Source: Thuidium tamariscinum
Taxonomy: Eukaryota > Streptophyta > Bryopsida > Hypnales > Thuidiaceae
Direction: 5' to 3'
DNA: 64,000 bases
Assembly: GCA_947034885.2 (NCBI GenBank)
Contig: OX344749.2
Coordinates: forward strand, 48,327,682 to 48,391,681
A model generated the notes under the pieces. That model saw nothing but the letters and a program-made list of their open reading frames with translations. It was not told the DNA's origin and did not search any database. Shown here in pieces: positions 24,076 to 36,460 of this stretch. A program made the position numbers and the translations under genes. The first letter of the stretch is position 1. Every line of letters starts with the position of its first letter.

Positions 24076-26545
24076 TTACTTGCCCATCTTCACAGCACTT
24101 TTCCATGGCTCAATAGCTTCCTTGTAAGGGAATTTGTCAAAAAAGAAGTAGTTTTGACCAAATATACATGCAAAAGGGGTAACTGTTTCCCTAACTAGTT
24201 TTTTTTGGCATGATTTGAGAAACTTGAGATCTGAAAAACATCTCTCATCCTCCACTGAACCAAGAACCAAACAACACCCTATATCAACAAGCTTAAAGTA
24301 CTCAAAAATCAATTTCTGCAAATAGAGAGACTTTCTAGTTTCTTCCACAATTTAATGACGAGATTCAAATGGTAAGAAAACCTACAAGCACTCAAACAAC
24401 TTTAGTATTAGATTTCATGGTAAGTTTGAAAAGGTGTTGCTCGTTATCAAGGTTAGATGTAGAGAGCATCTTAGGTGCTGTATAAAGGCCTACATCACCA
24501 AATACGGGTTGCCCTTTGCTGACAAACTTTGGCATTGCAAAAAATTCCTTTAACACCATCACATGGTGTCCAAGACTCTCCTCTACGCTAGCTTGACGCC
24601 AATATTGCGGGTATATTATTCCAAAGGTACCCAATAATGCTTGTTGAAGGAACCTGCGGTCAAGTTCAGCAATGAGAGATTGAGCAATTTCTTTACATGA
24701 AAGGGCCACAACATTAATCTTCAGGTTAAACACTTAAGCATGACTTCATTACATTAATATGAGATCATACAATTTATCACATAACTGTAAGAACTAAGAT
24801 AAGGTAAATACAAAAAGCCAAACATAAAATTTTAAAAACTAATAGCAAAAGCACATGGCAGTTTTCAAAAGTGAGAGTCTTGGGACTGCAGTCACAACAT
24901 AGCTAAGCAAACGGAGAGGTAACTAGAGTGCTCAGCTCATAAATGCTCACACACTACAAAAAACAAGGGAATAAATGACTTGTCCATAGAGTCATTGTGG
25001 ACAGCAGTGACTACAAAATGACTACAAAATGACAATTTTGTAACTATTGTTGTCCACAATGACTCTATAGACAAGTCATTTAATCCCTTGTTTTTTTGTA
25101 GTGACAATCCACTGGAAGTCTGAAACTAAGAAATTTTTTAAAAATAAAATGCAAATAAAGCTTCAAGACACATTAAGTTTAATAAAGAAAAAAAGAAGGA
25201 AACAAGAAGTTACTTGAGAAATGCTGCTCTGTATTATCCTACAGTCACTTGTAATCCTGTTGAGTGACAAAGAAACGTACTCCTATCATTTTATCATGGC
25301 ATCTTGCATACATCTGACAATGATCAAAATTGAATGGCAAGTGACAAATTCTATTTTCATCAAGTAATAGGCGCTACAACAAAGGAATTTCAATGCTCTG
25401 AAGGTGCACTATTCGAGAAGTTCGTTGATCACGTGAGAACAAGCTTCTATTATTCAGGAGCTATGTAGGTGGTTTTTGGAGTTTTTAGGGGGGCTTACTT
25501 TACCTAAATTTCTAAACGGTGCCTATTTCATATATTCTATCTTTTAGTTTAAATTTTTTTTGGTGCTAATTTTTTATATCCTATGTTCATTATAAATACA
25601 TCATAATAGAAAGTCACTCATATAAACAATTACATTATACTTTTTATAATCTTAAATGGTGTATTTGTAAACTATCAAACCTCAAAAATACAAAATTACA
25701 GCAAATGCAAAAACTAATATCAAAGCTTATGAAGCAATGAAGCAAAAAAATAAAAATAAATATCATGAGAAAAAAATGCAAACATTACAATGCAAGTTCA
25801 AGTCTAATGTTTCAAGGCAATTTATAAAATTGTGGTGTATCTGCTAAGAAACACATAACACACACCATTTATAAAGAGTATCAAAAAATAAAAGAAATGC
25901 AATTCACCAAGGTTTTCATCTTCAAAAACAATAGGACATTGAAAACTCTAAACTAAACTAAAGCCATTATAATGTTCATAACTTGTTTATAAAAACAGCA
26001 AAACATCAAGCTAAATTTGGAGACAAGAATCATTGGTAAAAAAAAGCATGCAAGAAGCACACACAAATCACTTAAAAAACAAATGCATGTAAATGACTTG
26101 TTACCTTAGTGACATACTCGTGTTATTTACTAACAAGAAAACTCTTGAGTTGGTGCAGCTCTGTAGCACCTAAATCGCCGAGTGGAAGCACCCGTTGCTT
26201 GTGAAGGATAAGAATGGCCAACATTGACAACTTCTTGAATACCACCATGTTGGTGTCAAACGCCTGCTTGACTAACTTTACCTTCAATGTTAGAAGGACG
26301 TTCATTGCAAAAACGTCACATGATGCTAAGTGCAGCGATGCAAATTGGAACTCAAAACTTGCATTCAACACATTCCTCTAAGACGAGCATCTAACAATAA
26401 CCAACAAATGAAGCAATGCTATCTACTTCACCTCTCGCCTCTCAAACTGAAACCATCCATAAGATACCTTAGAAAGCATTTCTTTAAGAAATGAAAGAAG
26501 GGGGTGATTGAAAATCAGTTCTCTTTCTAATTCTACAAACTCCAT
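24076..26545 (-). pseudogene. Decayed hAT-like transposase gene
   Basis: Minus-strand coding pieces in order: 26545-26432 (MEFVELERELIFNHPLLSFL..., then a GTGAAG donor), 26377 to about 26130 (after a CTTAG acceptor), 24735-24392 (after TTAAG) and 24348-24076. The third piece has the phrase GTFGIIYPQYWRQASVEESL. The last has GSVEDERCFSDLKFLKSCQK and FPYKEAIEPWK, which resemble the C-terminal dimerisation region of hAT transposases (family consensus close to S-x-x-E-R-x-F-S-x-L-K). The two last pieces are separated by a TGA and stand in different frames, and the upstream frame is broken near 26560, so it is non-functional. The N-terminal zinc finger and most of the catalytic domain are missing. 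A CACTA MITE sits in the large gap between pieces. The family call is by motif only. Confidence 0.5.
24952..25103. mobile_element. CACTA-type MITE, TSD ACA
   Basis: Ends CACTACAAAAAACAAGGG and CCCTTGTTTTTTTGTAGTG; 3-bp duplication ACA at 24949-24951 and 25104-25106. The two arms pair along almost their whole length, for example GACTTGTCCATAGAGTCATT with AATGACTCTATAGACAAGTC. Confidence 0.88.
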
Positions 26546-27599
26546 GGCAAAGTAAACCGTAAGAAATCGGCACTTTCACGATGTAGATCTGAATACTCTA
26601 GCGAGACAACAATCACCGCAAATATGATTCCTCTAGCTACAATAGATAGACATATTACAATTAGCAGAAAAATTTAAATACCTTTGATATCAATGATTTA
26701 CAATGGCGTGCAAAAAAAATAGATATGCAAAACAATAATATATAGACAAGAAACAAGTCATTAGCATAAATTGCGACAGAGAAATTGCGACTAAGAAAGC
26801 ACTTTAAACGACAGTGACAAACAACGAGTGGGAACAAAACACAAGAATTTTACGGCGTCTACAGACATTGAGATCATTGAGGCCTGAAACTGCATGGATT
26901 TAAGTAAATCGTGCAACAAACCTTTCTAAGAAAGCGATCTAGGAGAAGGAACGCAAATACAGAATGTGTTGCCTATAGATTTAGAATGAAGAGTTGTTTT
27001 CAAATCGTAGCACCCAAAAAGTAAAGTACTACATACAGTGAAATGAAATGCACCAAATGCAAGGGTTCAAGAGCACAACAAAGATGGTGACAGAAACATG
27101 TACCACAACCGTTGCTTAGAAAGAATTGGGCAATAGTGTGCAAACCTGCTTCAAGTTCAGGGAAACACTCTTGCAATAAGGGTCTCTAGACTCCCAAAAT
27201 GTCATAGGGGCCAACTAACATGAAGGGAGCCGCTTGATTGACTAATGCAACAACTTAAAAAAAATTCGTAACCTCCATGTCACCTCCAAATTAGGTTGGG
27301 ATCGAGGATGATTTGTAAAGAGATATAAAGAGGTTCAGTAGATATCAATTCTAGCAGACCTAAATGGATTCATTTTAAAACATTCCATCCTAATCACTAA
27401 ATGCCAACTTACAAAACTTGTTCCTAAGGAGGCACAAGATTCTGAATTCCAAGAGTTTCAGCTCAAGAAAATTGCATTTAAAGATGTTTAGTTGAAAAAA
27501 AATGATGTAGGCATATTCATTGTATGATAACCACTGATCCGCTGGGCAAGGGTCATATCAACATCCATTTTGACTAGCAAGGTGTGGTATCTGGACATG
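26546..27599. other. Gene-free stretch upstream of the transposase remnant
   Basis: This may contain decayed 5' parts of the minus-strand transposase element (the frame is broken near 26560). Nothing else was recognised. Confidence 0.4.
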
Positions 27600-28656
27600 T
27601 GTGAATCTCGTAGTTGTTACTTAGGCCCTGGATTTTTTTTCCGCTTATTGCTCATATTTAGGGTTATTATAGTTTTAAAAAATAGTTAAAAAGAGTGTTC
27701 ATTGAACGATTGATACAATTCCCTATAACCATGGAGAATTAGTTAGAATTATATTGGAGTGCTCTAAGGACTCTTTAGAATTAATTTTTGAAGTATTATT
27801 AGATGATAGAACGTGATTTAGCATTTACAAGAAGTTTGCAGCAATTAGTATTCGGGAAGTGAACTAGTATAAAAGCACTAAAGATAGGCCTTATCAAAAT
27901 TTGTAGGAGCGGACCTAGTAGGGTTGGATTCCAAGCGGCAATAATGGAAATCCGATAGGATCCTAAAAGCGTCACAGTGAAGCCAATTCGTGGAGATTCT
28001 CTTGTATGGAAATGATTCCTCCCCAAAGGAATTAATTCCGCTATAATACCATTTCTACTTTATTTAAAAGATGTGAGTTTTTAATGAAACTTTGCACTTG
28101 GCTTCAAAGGGCTTCCTAAAAGTTCCCCTAAAAGTTTTGTAATTTTTTTAAATGTGAAAATGACTTCATGGGAAGTCAACCACTTTTATCGGCAATTGGA
28201 ATTTCATATAAAATTTCACGGTGATGGTAAAATCCCACTAAAAATTAGGATAGTGTATTTTAGTATAAATAAGCACCACACCAAATTTCAAGATATTCTG
28301 ACTTTGACAAGTATCCAAACCAGCAACAACAATAACTTTTAATGGTTTTATTAAATTTCTTGTGAGTTGACTACCATACGAGAAGCATATGGTGTCCGAT
28401 TTGGGTCAACTTAGACTCTTTTATACATTCTTGGACCTTACTGACAATCCTGGCTAGTCAAAATTTTGGGGGAGAATCAATTCCAAAAGATAAATTTTCT
28501 ATTCTTTTAATTGGATTGTAATTGTTAGCTTTTGAGCGCAATTAGGCTTTGGGGGGGGGGGGGTAGGGAGTAGGAGTTTTGGTAGATTAATGTGGGTCCT
28601 CTAAAGCTAATGGCATTATCCGTTTGGCAATCGGACCATTTCTCTAAAGGTTAGAA
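27600..28656. repeat. Repeat F, copy 1
   Basis: This block is repeated in inverted orientation at 33405-34320. Matching phrases include GATACAATTCCCTATAACCA with GGTTATAGGGAATTGTATCA, and GAGAATCAATTCCAAAAGAT with ATCTTTTGAAATTGATTTTT. It abuts the left end of the large inverted duplication. A G13 run at 28551-28563 has no equal in the other copy. Confidence 0.7.
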
Positions 28657-29502
28657 CGGTGTGGGCACTTTATTTCCACCCTTGAAATAAAGTGTATACA
28701 ACCGGGTTCAACTCTATGAAATCTAATTCCTAGTGGGTGTCTACTTACGTGTAATCCAGTTCTACCTTCCAATCAATGGATCTTTCTACCTCTACTCCTA
28801 CTTTCCCTACTTGTGTTTGTTATGATTTTGTCTAGAAATTCTTTAAGCAATAATTGACGTGTGAATGTTAGGTTTCAAACTATGTTCTAATTTCCTTCTC
28901 TAAACTTGATTCTAATGTTGAAGTTTTTTCGAATCATTGTACTCTATTCTAGTTCTAATACTAATATAATCTTAAGAAATACCTTCCTAAAGTTTAACCT
29001 TTGATTGGTAATATTTTCTACTATTATCTTTATCTCTACTTTCACTCTAAATCAAAAACCTTTTTAATTTTAACTTAACTATAATTTTCCTATGGGTTTT
29101 ATCCTATTTGTAATTAAATTCTATAAAATTGAAGAAGGTGGAATTCACGAACTTACCTCGATCGTGTTGACCTCAAAATCTTCAAGACTGCCCAAAACTT
29201 CCTCCCGATATGTCAATTCCACCTCTATTTTGATAATTTCATATAAAAATGGGTTCTTTGGTATGTCTTCATAATTCCTTAAAAGCCTTGTATATCTTTT
29301 TATTTCTCTTCTTTTTCTCTTTTTATTTATTTTCCTTATTTTTTAAAATGTTTGCCCTTTGTCCTTTGAAAGGACTCCAAAGTCAAAGTATAAAAAGTCC
29401 CAAGGAAATCTAATTTTTAATTATCAATTAATGGCCTCTAAAGTCAACTCCTTCTACTACTAAACTTTGTCAACCTTACTCTAATTTAGCAAGACTCTAA
29501 AT

Positions 29503-30192
29503 GGGTCATTGCAAGAAACATTGACCACTTTTGTAGCACTTTGCAAAATTTGTTCTTGTCCAATGCTATAACTTTTGATTGATGAATCCATTGCCCAAAC
29601 CAAAAAAACTGTTTCTACAGTTTTTGATTGCAATCATATTTTATATTTTTCAGAATTAAAAAAAAATCATTTTATATTTAAAAGTTATTTTTGTTAATTT
29701 GTCACACTTTCAATATTAGGGTTTTTTATACTATTGATTGGTTTAAATTAATGATTTTTGGTTGAAATTTCTATGGTATGTTTTTATAGTAGGTAGACAT
29801 GTCTAAGATGATGTCCTTGGAAAATACATACATGGACATTTTAATTTGTAAAAAATAGGAAAAACAATTTTGAACAAAACTATTGTTAGAGACATGTCTA
29901 CCTACTATAAAAACATACCACAGAAATTTCAACCAAAAATCATTAATTTAAACCAATCAATAGTATAAAAAAATCCTAATCTTGAAAGTGTGACAAATTT
30001 AAAAAAATAACTTTTAAATATAAAATGATTTTTTAAAAATTTTGAAAAATATAAAATATGATTGTAATCAAAAACTGTAGAAATAGTTTTTTTGGTTTGG
30101 GCAATGGATTCATCAATCAAAAGTTATAGCATTGGACAAGAACAAATTTTGCAAAGTGTTACAAAAGTGGTCGGTGTTTCTTGCAATGACCC
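29503..30192. mobile_element. Family B foldback element, TSD AAAT
   Basis: Ends GGGTCATTGCAAGAAACA and TGTTTCTTGCAATGACCC, 4-bp duplication AAAT at 29499-29502 and 30193-30196. The arms pair almost completely: both carry ACAAATTTTGCAAAGTG-type, GGGCAATGGATTCATCAATC-type and ACATGTCTACCTACTATAAA-type sequences in opposite orientation, giving a hairpin of about 300 bp per arm. Confidence 0.88.
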
Positions 30193-30363
30193 AAATCTCC
30201 CCTAAGTTAATCTATTCTCTTTCTTGTTTTTCTCTCTTTGTTTTTTATTGACTAATAATTTGGTTCAAAAAGTCAACACTAGCTCTATTTCATCTCTCTC
30301 CTTCACTCTCTAATATCCTCACTTCCCTACTCTCTCATTTTCTATGTATCTATGCGAAAGTGT

Positions 30364-30559
30364 CACTATAAGAAACTCATGTTTTAGATGACAGATTTTA
30401 GGTGACATTTAATGTAGTAGTTTGTGTTTTTATGTCAACAATGATGCCCGCCATAACATTTTGATGTTATGGCGGGCATCATTGTTGACATAAAAACACA
30501 AGTTACTACATTAGATGTCACCTAAAATCCATCATCTAAAACATGAGTTTCTTATAGTG
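30364..30559. mobile_element. CACTA-type MITE, TSD TGT
   Basis: Ends CACTATAAGAAACTCATG and CATGAGTTTCTTATAGTG; 3-bp duplication TGT at 30361-30363 and 30560-30562. The arms pair almost perfectly around the centre ACATTTTGATGT. Confidence 0.9.
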
Positions 30560-30820
30560 TGTGTTTATGCTTGAAAAAGTTTGAGAGAAAGTAAGTTTGC
30601 ACTGAACTTGAGCAAGTTTGTGCTGGACTGAGTTGGAGGGGGGTAAGGCCTCCAAATGAGATTGAGAAGCTTCCTCCGCAAGGCATTTGAAAGTCATCCA
30701 TCGACCAAAAGGGCACTTGCATGAAGCTTGACGCACATTAATTTAGTTGTAGTTGTGTTTCTAGATCAGAGCTCGCCACATGAATGTTGTAAATTGTTGA
30801 GTTTTCCACAAGCCACTACC

Positions 30821-31009
30821 ATGGGTCATGTCCCTCGTAAAATTCTCAGGTGGAGAAGAGAGCAGCGACAACCGTAAGTTGAGGAGCCCATTGAGGAGGA
30901 TCCCGAGAGCGGCTCGGATGTTGGAGACGAGAGCAATGACGGGATATTTAGACCTCTTCTGATCATCTATGGCGTAGCGGCCTTGGTCTTTGCAGCGTGG
31001 CTGCTATAG
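30821..31009 (+). pseudogene. 62-codon tail-anchored micro-ORF with one internal TAA
   Basis: ATG at 30821 opens a frame MGHVPRKILRWRREQRQP, then TAA at 30875-30877, then the same frame continues VEEPIEEDPESGSD... and ends with a hydrophobic segment (PLLIIYGVAALVFAAWLL) directly before TAG at 31007. A basic N terminus, acidic middle and C-terminal membrane anchor form a coherent small protein. The stop lies in CCG TAA GTT and could be a mutated CAA. It sits in a less AT-rich island of the left arm of the inverted duplication and has no counterpart in the right arm. I do not recognise a family; chance is possible at this length. Confidence 0.35.
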
Positions 31010-33404
31010 TGACGCAGCTTACATTAGATCGGCCACGTCCTCACTCAGCTCTAAACGACATCTACTGATCTATTATTGCAAGTCAACTTGAGTCGGGGGG
31101 CAGTCAAATCAGACTAATTGATCTCCCCTTGATAATTTGATTTGGTTTCGTATTTTGTTTTTCAATATTGAAGGCCTGGTTTGCTTTTTGGGTCCTTGGT
31201 ATGCACCAAATCTGAAATTTAATACTACTCAATACTCTTAATTCCTAACTTGAGCGGAAATTGAGTTTTCAAGGAGAAAAAACAAAATCTTGTATTTTTG
31301 AGGAGATCTCTATCTATCTTCTCTCCCCCTTCTTCCCTAGCTCTAAGCTTCTAATTTTATCAAGGAAAACTCAACATAAACTAGTTTTCTCACACTTGGT
31401 TCTCCCAAAAATTACTTTCAATGTTCAAATTTCTCAAAATTTGGAAGAAAGGGGGCCCTTGTGGGCATCATTCCCGTGTATGTGTTTAGTAAAGATGAGT
31501 TTTGGTATGGGAGCACCAAGCTCTAACTGTTGAACTATCCACGAATCCACGCTTTGGACTACCAATTTGTCCATGCTCTAACTGTCAATCAGCTGCTTTA
31601 CCTGGATGCTGCTATCCAGCCGTTGCCTTACTCGACGATGCCTCCCGGTAGTTCTTGACTGTCTAGGGGGATGGTTGGGCTAGCTATTGCTTGGGTTGGC
31701 CGTTGCTGGGGGTCCAATGCTGAATCCAAACACAATTTTAAATAAAATTGGCGGTTGTTGCCAATGGTTAATTTAACCACATCAGGGTCTCCTTGAGGGT
31801 TCCTTTGATCAAATCCCAAATTGGAATAACAAAAGTTCGGGTTTAGTCTTCTTACAATTTTCCTTCCAAAATGAATCCCAGGACAGGAGCTTCACCGTAT
31901 TAGAGGGGTTAGCCTCAAATTCTGGCAACAATTTGCAAGAGCTCTATTAGAGATTAGATTCAACTCCAATTTCCTCAGTGGAATCACAATTCAAAAGCTG
32001 GGCCCAAGGGGGATTCCGATAAACCAATCTAGGTTGTGAATCCACCCAAAGAGACTAGTTACAAAGAATTATAATAAATTGCAAACAAAACACAATGTTC
32101 ATGTGAACGGTGAGAATAACGTATCAATGCCTCTAATAAACATACATCAATGTTTAACTCCTAAAGGACCATTGTCCCCTCGGGGGACAATTTGGAGTTC
32201 GGGTAGGTTCCGTAGACCTCAATTTTTAATGAATCTTTTTGAAATTTTCTCATAATATAGGAAAACTAATTAGCTTCATGATGGGAATGTAATTTTTATT
32301 TCAATTGGAAACTGGGAGCAAAAGTTATACCACAAAAAGCACGGATTTTAGTTCAACGGGCAGAATTTTTTTTTGCAAAAAGTCAAAATTTAATTAAATT
32401 TTTTTTCTAAAATAATATATTTTTGCCTACTTGAGAAGCTTTGATTCACTCTATTTGGATTTATAATGAGAAAGTTATGAACAATCTTGTTTTTCGGGCA
32501 ATCTAAACAATTTCTTGAAAAAATAACTTATAATATTCATTTTTGAATGCAATTTTCACAATTTTTCAAGAAAATTTGTTGGACAAGGTTATATTTACTT
32601 TTTAGAACAATCTCACCATTGGGATTATTGTACTTCAATCCCATCTTAGAGTTATTAACCATTTAGTTTTTCTTTTAATCTTGAACCTACATCTACTTAA
32701 CAATTTTTTAAAGAATGAAAATCAAGTGTTTTTCGTGTGAAATTTTTTTCTTAGACTCTCAACTCAGTTTCTTAACACAAAAAATTATAAATTCAAAATC
32801 TATAGTGCAATTTTTTTTACAAATGCCAGTCAAAGTCATCTGAAATTGCAAACCACAGTTCAAAAAAACTTGTATTTCCAACTTTGAATGCTCACATCTT
32901 CCAATCTGTACAGTCAAACTTCATGAAATTTTTACTACTTGATCTCAATGAAGTTAAGTACAAGATATTTAGGTTAAATTCTTTAAAAAAATATTTTTTG
33001 TTTTCTTGGGTGAATGCAATAGAAATGGCAGTTTTGAGAAGTTTTTGACAGAAAAAAGGCCTTGGTCCTTTAGGTTAAAACACTTCAACTCAAGACAAGT
33101 ACAAGAATGTAAATTCTTGAGTTTGTACCAAAGTACCAAATAAATTGAAGTAGAAGGTGTTGACAAACTTGAAATGAATGCCAAATAGGTGTAAAGATGG
33201 TGCAATGATTTGATAATGTTGGAATTGTATAGAATGGATTAAGAGAATGATAATGAAGAGTGCATGATGGTTGTGAGAATGGTTGTAAAGTGAGGGGAGG
33301 GGGAGGCCTTTTATACATTCCCAAGGCCTCTTCCCTCCTCAATTTACTTACTAAACTACCTAAAAAGTCAAATTTAACCTCTAAAATTCTACACTATTGT
33401 TGTG

Positions 33405-34320
33405 ATTACTCTAACTTTTAGAGAAATGGCCCGATTGACAAATGGACATCGCCATTAACTTCAAAAGACCCAAATTAGCCAAAGGAAACTCCTACCCCTC
33501 ACTCACGGAGCCCAATTGCTCTCAAAAGCTAATAATTACAATCCAATGAAAAGGGTAGAAAATCTATCTTTTGAAATTGATTTTTCCCAAAAGTTTTGAC
33601 TTGCCAAGGTTTAGGGTTGGGTTTAGGTACTTTTTGATTTCAAAATGTCTTGAAATTTGGCAAGGTGCTTATTTATACTAAAACACACTATCCTAATTTT
33701 TAGTAGGATTTTACCATTACCGTGGAATTTTATATGAAATTCTAATTGCCGGTAGAAGTGGTTGACTTTCTATAGAGTCATTTTTGCAATTCATAAAATT
33801 ACAAAACTTTTAGGAAATCTTCTAGGAAGCCTTTTAAAGCCAATTGCAAAGTTTTGCTAAAAACTCACACAGTCTAAATAAAGAAGAATTTGTACGATAG
33901 CAAAACTAATTCCTTTCGCGAGGATTCATTCCCGTACAAGGGAATCTCCTCGAGTTAGCTTTGCCGTTATGCTCTTAGTAGCCTGTCAAATTCTTGTGGT
34001 TGCTACTAGAGCCAAAACCTGCTAGGTTTGCTCCTACAAATTCTCATAAGGTATGTTTTGGTACTTTTGCACTAATTCATCTCCCAAATGCAAACTCCTT
34101 GTAACTGCTTAATTCACATTTAATCACCTAATAATACTTAGAAATTGATTCTAAGGAGTCTTTTAGGGTACTCTAAAATAATTCCAACCAATTCCCTATG
34201 GTTATAGGGAATTGTATCAATCCTACTTCAAACACTCTTTTTAGTTCTTTTTTAACTATAATAACCTTAAATTTGAGCAATAAGCAAAAAAAAGAAAAAT
34301 CCGAGGCCTGAGTGACAATG
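33405..34320. repeat. Repeat F, copy 2 (inverted), in the centre of the large inverted duplication
   Basis: Reverse-complement match of 27600-28656. It separates the two arms of the inverted duplication, so the order of blocks is F, arm, inverted F, inverted arm. Confidence 0.7.
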
Positions 34321-35834
34321 AAGGGACTAACAAATGGTCACAACAGTAGTGTAGAATTTTAGAGGTTAATTTTAATTTTTCTAGGTAGATTAGCAAGTAA
34401 TTTGAGGGTGGAAATGGCCTTGGAAAAATTTCAAAGGCCTCTCAAGCTCTCACTCCCCTCACTTCACACCAATAACTACTACATTATACGATTACACCAT
34501 TTTCCATCTTATACACCTTCATACTTCAATTCTTTTATACCACCTTACAACCATCTTCCAGATTGATTTGGCAGTCATTTCTAAGCTTTTCAACACCTTC
34601 CTACTTCAACAACCTTGTTTGGTACTTTTTCAAGGCCTTCTCATTTTCTTGCACTTTATCTTAAATTATGTGTTTTAAACATTTCTTTGTGTTTTAAAAC
34701 TCATTGTTGAAGGCATTGTTATTCCATTGTAGTTCACTAACCATTCATGTGGATCTTGCAATCTTTTGCAATTTAGTGAAATTATAATTCTTTGTAATTA
34801 GTCTCTTCGGGTAGATTTAAAGCCCAAATTGGTTTATCTGAATCCCCCTTGGGCCTAGCCATTGAATTGTAATTTAAGTGTAAAATTTGGAGTTGATTCA
34901 AAACTCCAAACAACAATTTCTAACAAGGCTCTTGTAAAATTTTGTCAGAATTTGAGGCTAATCCTTCTATTACGGCGAACTTTTCGCCCTTTGATCCGTT
35001 CTTTGAAACAACAAATCTTCAAAGGTGTAATTGTGAGAGGATTGGTACCCTTGATCTTTGTCTTAATTTTTTTTTCCAATTTGATTTTTATTAAAGGGTC
35101 CTTCAAGCAGACCCTAGATTGATTAAGAAAATCATTAGCAATCACCGCTAGTATTTAGTCAAGTAATTTTTTGTTTGAGTTTAGCAGACCAACCCAACCA
35201 GCCAGCATCCTCCAATCGGTTGAAAACCGGCGGTCCAACCAATCGGGTACAGGCCAGCAGCCGGCACTCCCGACAGCCACAGAATCTCAGCTAAGTTCGG
35301 CAATCCAGTATTGAAGTTCGGTAGTCTAGTACTGGATATCCACATAGCTCAAAACTTTATATATGAAGATGATGCCTATTAGGGCCCCCTTTTCTCCATT
35401 TTTTTGAAAATTTTGAATACTAAGTGTGATTTTTGAATAGACAAAGTGTAAGGAAAACTAATTGGTGCTGAGCCTTTCTTTGAGAAATTAGAATCCAAAA
35501 GCCAGGGAAGAAAAGAGAGATAATAGATAGAAATTTTCCAAAAAATGTAGTATTTTAGTCTTCTCTTTGAAAACCAAACTTTCGTTTAAAATTAAGAACC
35601 AGGTCCCTTAAATATTCCAAAATTCCAGATTTTGGTGAGAACCAAAGTCAAAACTGCAACAAGAGCCTTCAACATCTAAAAACAAACCCAAAACAAGAGT
35701 CAGATTATTGAAGAGAGCTACACTAAAAATGGTAAATAGTGTTGGTTGATAAATAGTGTTGGACCTTCTTTTTACCTCTAACACTATTTTCCAACTCATG
35801 TGTAAATAGTGTTGGCTCTTAACTTTTGCCGTCA

Positions 35835-36120
35835 AAATCTGGCCTTTCCTTGCAAAACTGCATTTGGGGCCTCCCACAATTAAAATCTGGTCCTTCCCTG
35901 CAAAACTGTGTTTTTGGCCTCCTACAATTAAAATCTGGTCCTTCCCTGCAAAACTGCGTTTTTGGCCTCCCACAATTAAAATCTGGCCCTTCCCTAGAAG
36001 ACTGCGTTTTTGGCCTTTTAGAATAAAAATCTGTCCCTTCCCTGGGAAACTATGTTGTTGGCTTCTTCTTTGCAAATCTGCATTTTTGGCTTCTTGTTTG
36101 CAAATCTGAATTTTTAGCTC
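35835..36120. repeat. 48-bp tandem repeat, five to six copies
   Basis: Unit starts AAATCTGGTCCTTCCCTGCA at 35835, 35883, 35931, 35979 and 36027, with a degraded copy near 36074. Because 48 is a multiple of three the array makes repetitive open frames on both strands; these are by-products. Confidence 0.88.
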
Positions 36121-36204
36121 CCTACCTGTGAAAGTCCATTTTTGGTTTGCAACTTATACATAGACTATGAAAAATATATTTAACAACTTATACATACACT
36201 ATGA

Positions 36205-36460
36205 AAAATTTCAACATTTCAGCATTTTATTGTCTATTTCAACATTTCAATATTTCAATTCAGCATTTCAGCATTTTATTGTCTATTTTAGCATTTCAAT
36301 ATTTCAATTCAACATTTCAGCATTTCAGCAATTCAACATTTATATCAGCATTTCAATTCAGCATTTCAGCAATTCAACATTTATTTCAGCATTTCAGTCC
36401 AGCAGTCCAACATTTCAATCCAGAAATTCAGCAGGTCAGCATTTCAGTCTAACACTAAAT
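36205..36460. repeat. TTTCAGCA/TTTCAACA minisatellite
   Basis: Dense variants of CAGCATTTCAATTCAGCATTT with irregular spacing. Non-coding despite open frames on the plus strand. Confidence 0.8.

Larger units (their letters stand above)
28660..33404. repeat. Left arm of a large (about 11.4 kb) inverted duplication
   Basis: Successive blocks pair in reverse order with 34321-40045: the AACCGGGTTC block at about 28700 with GAACCCGGTT at 38596; CCACCTCTATTTTGATAATT at 29219 with its relative at 37230; TTTGTGCTGGACTGAG at 30610 with AGTCCAGCACAAA at 36697; CCCAAGGGGGATTC at 32005 with GAATCCCCCTTGGG at 34842; AGAATTTTAGAGGTTAA-type sequence at 33375 with its partner at 34350. It is interrupted by a family B element (29503-30192) and a CACTA MITE (30364-30559). 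No coding gene beyond a 62-codon micro-ORF at 30821. Confidence 0.7.

Noticed and set aside
35608..36109. Repetitive proteins on both strands (16-residue repeats such as GQKRSFAGKDQILIV)
   Set aside because: They are translations of the 48-bp tandem array, whose period is a multiple of three; no splice signals or codon bias support them.
35835..36120. CRISPR-like array
   Set aside because: Units are contiguous 48-bp tandem copies without unique spacers, in a eukaryotic context.
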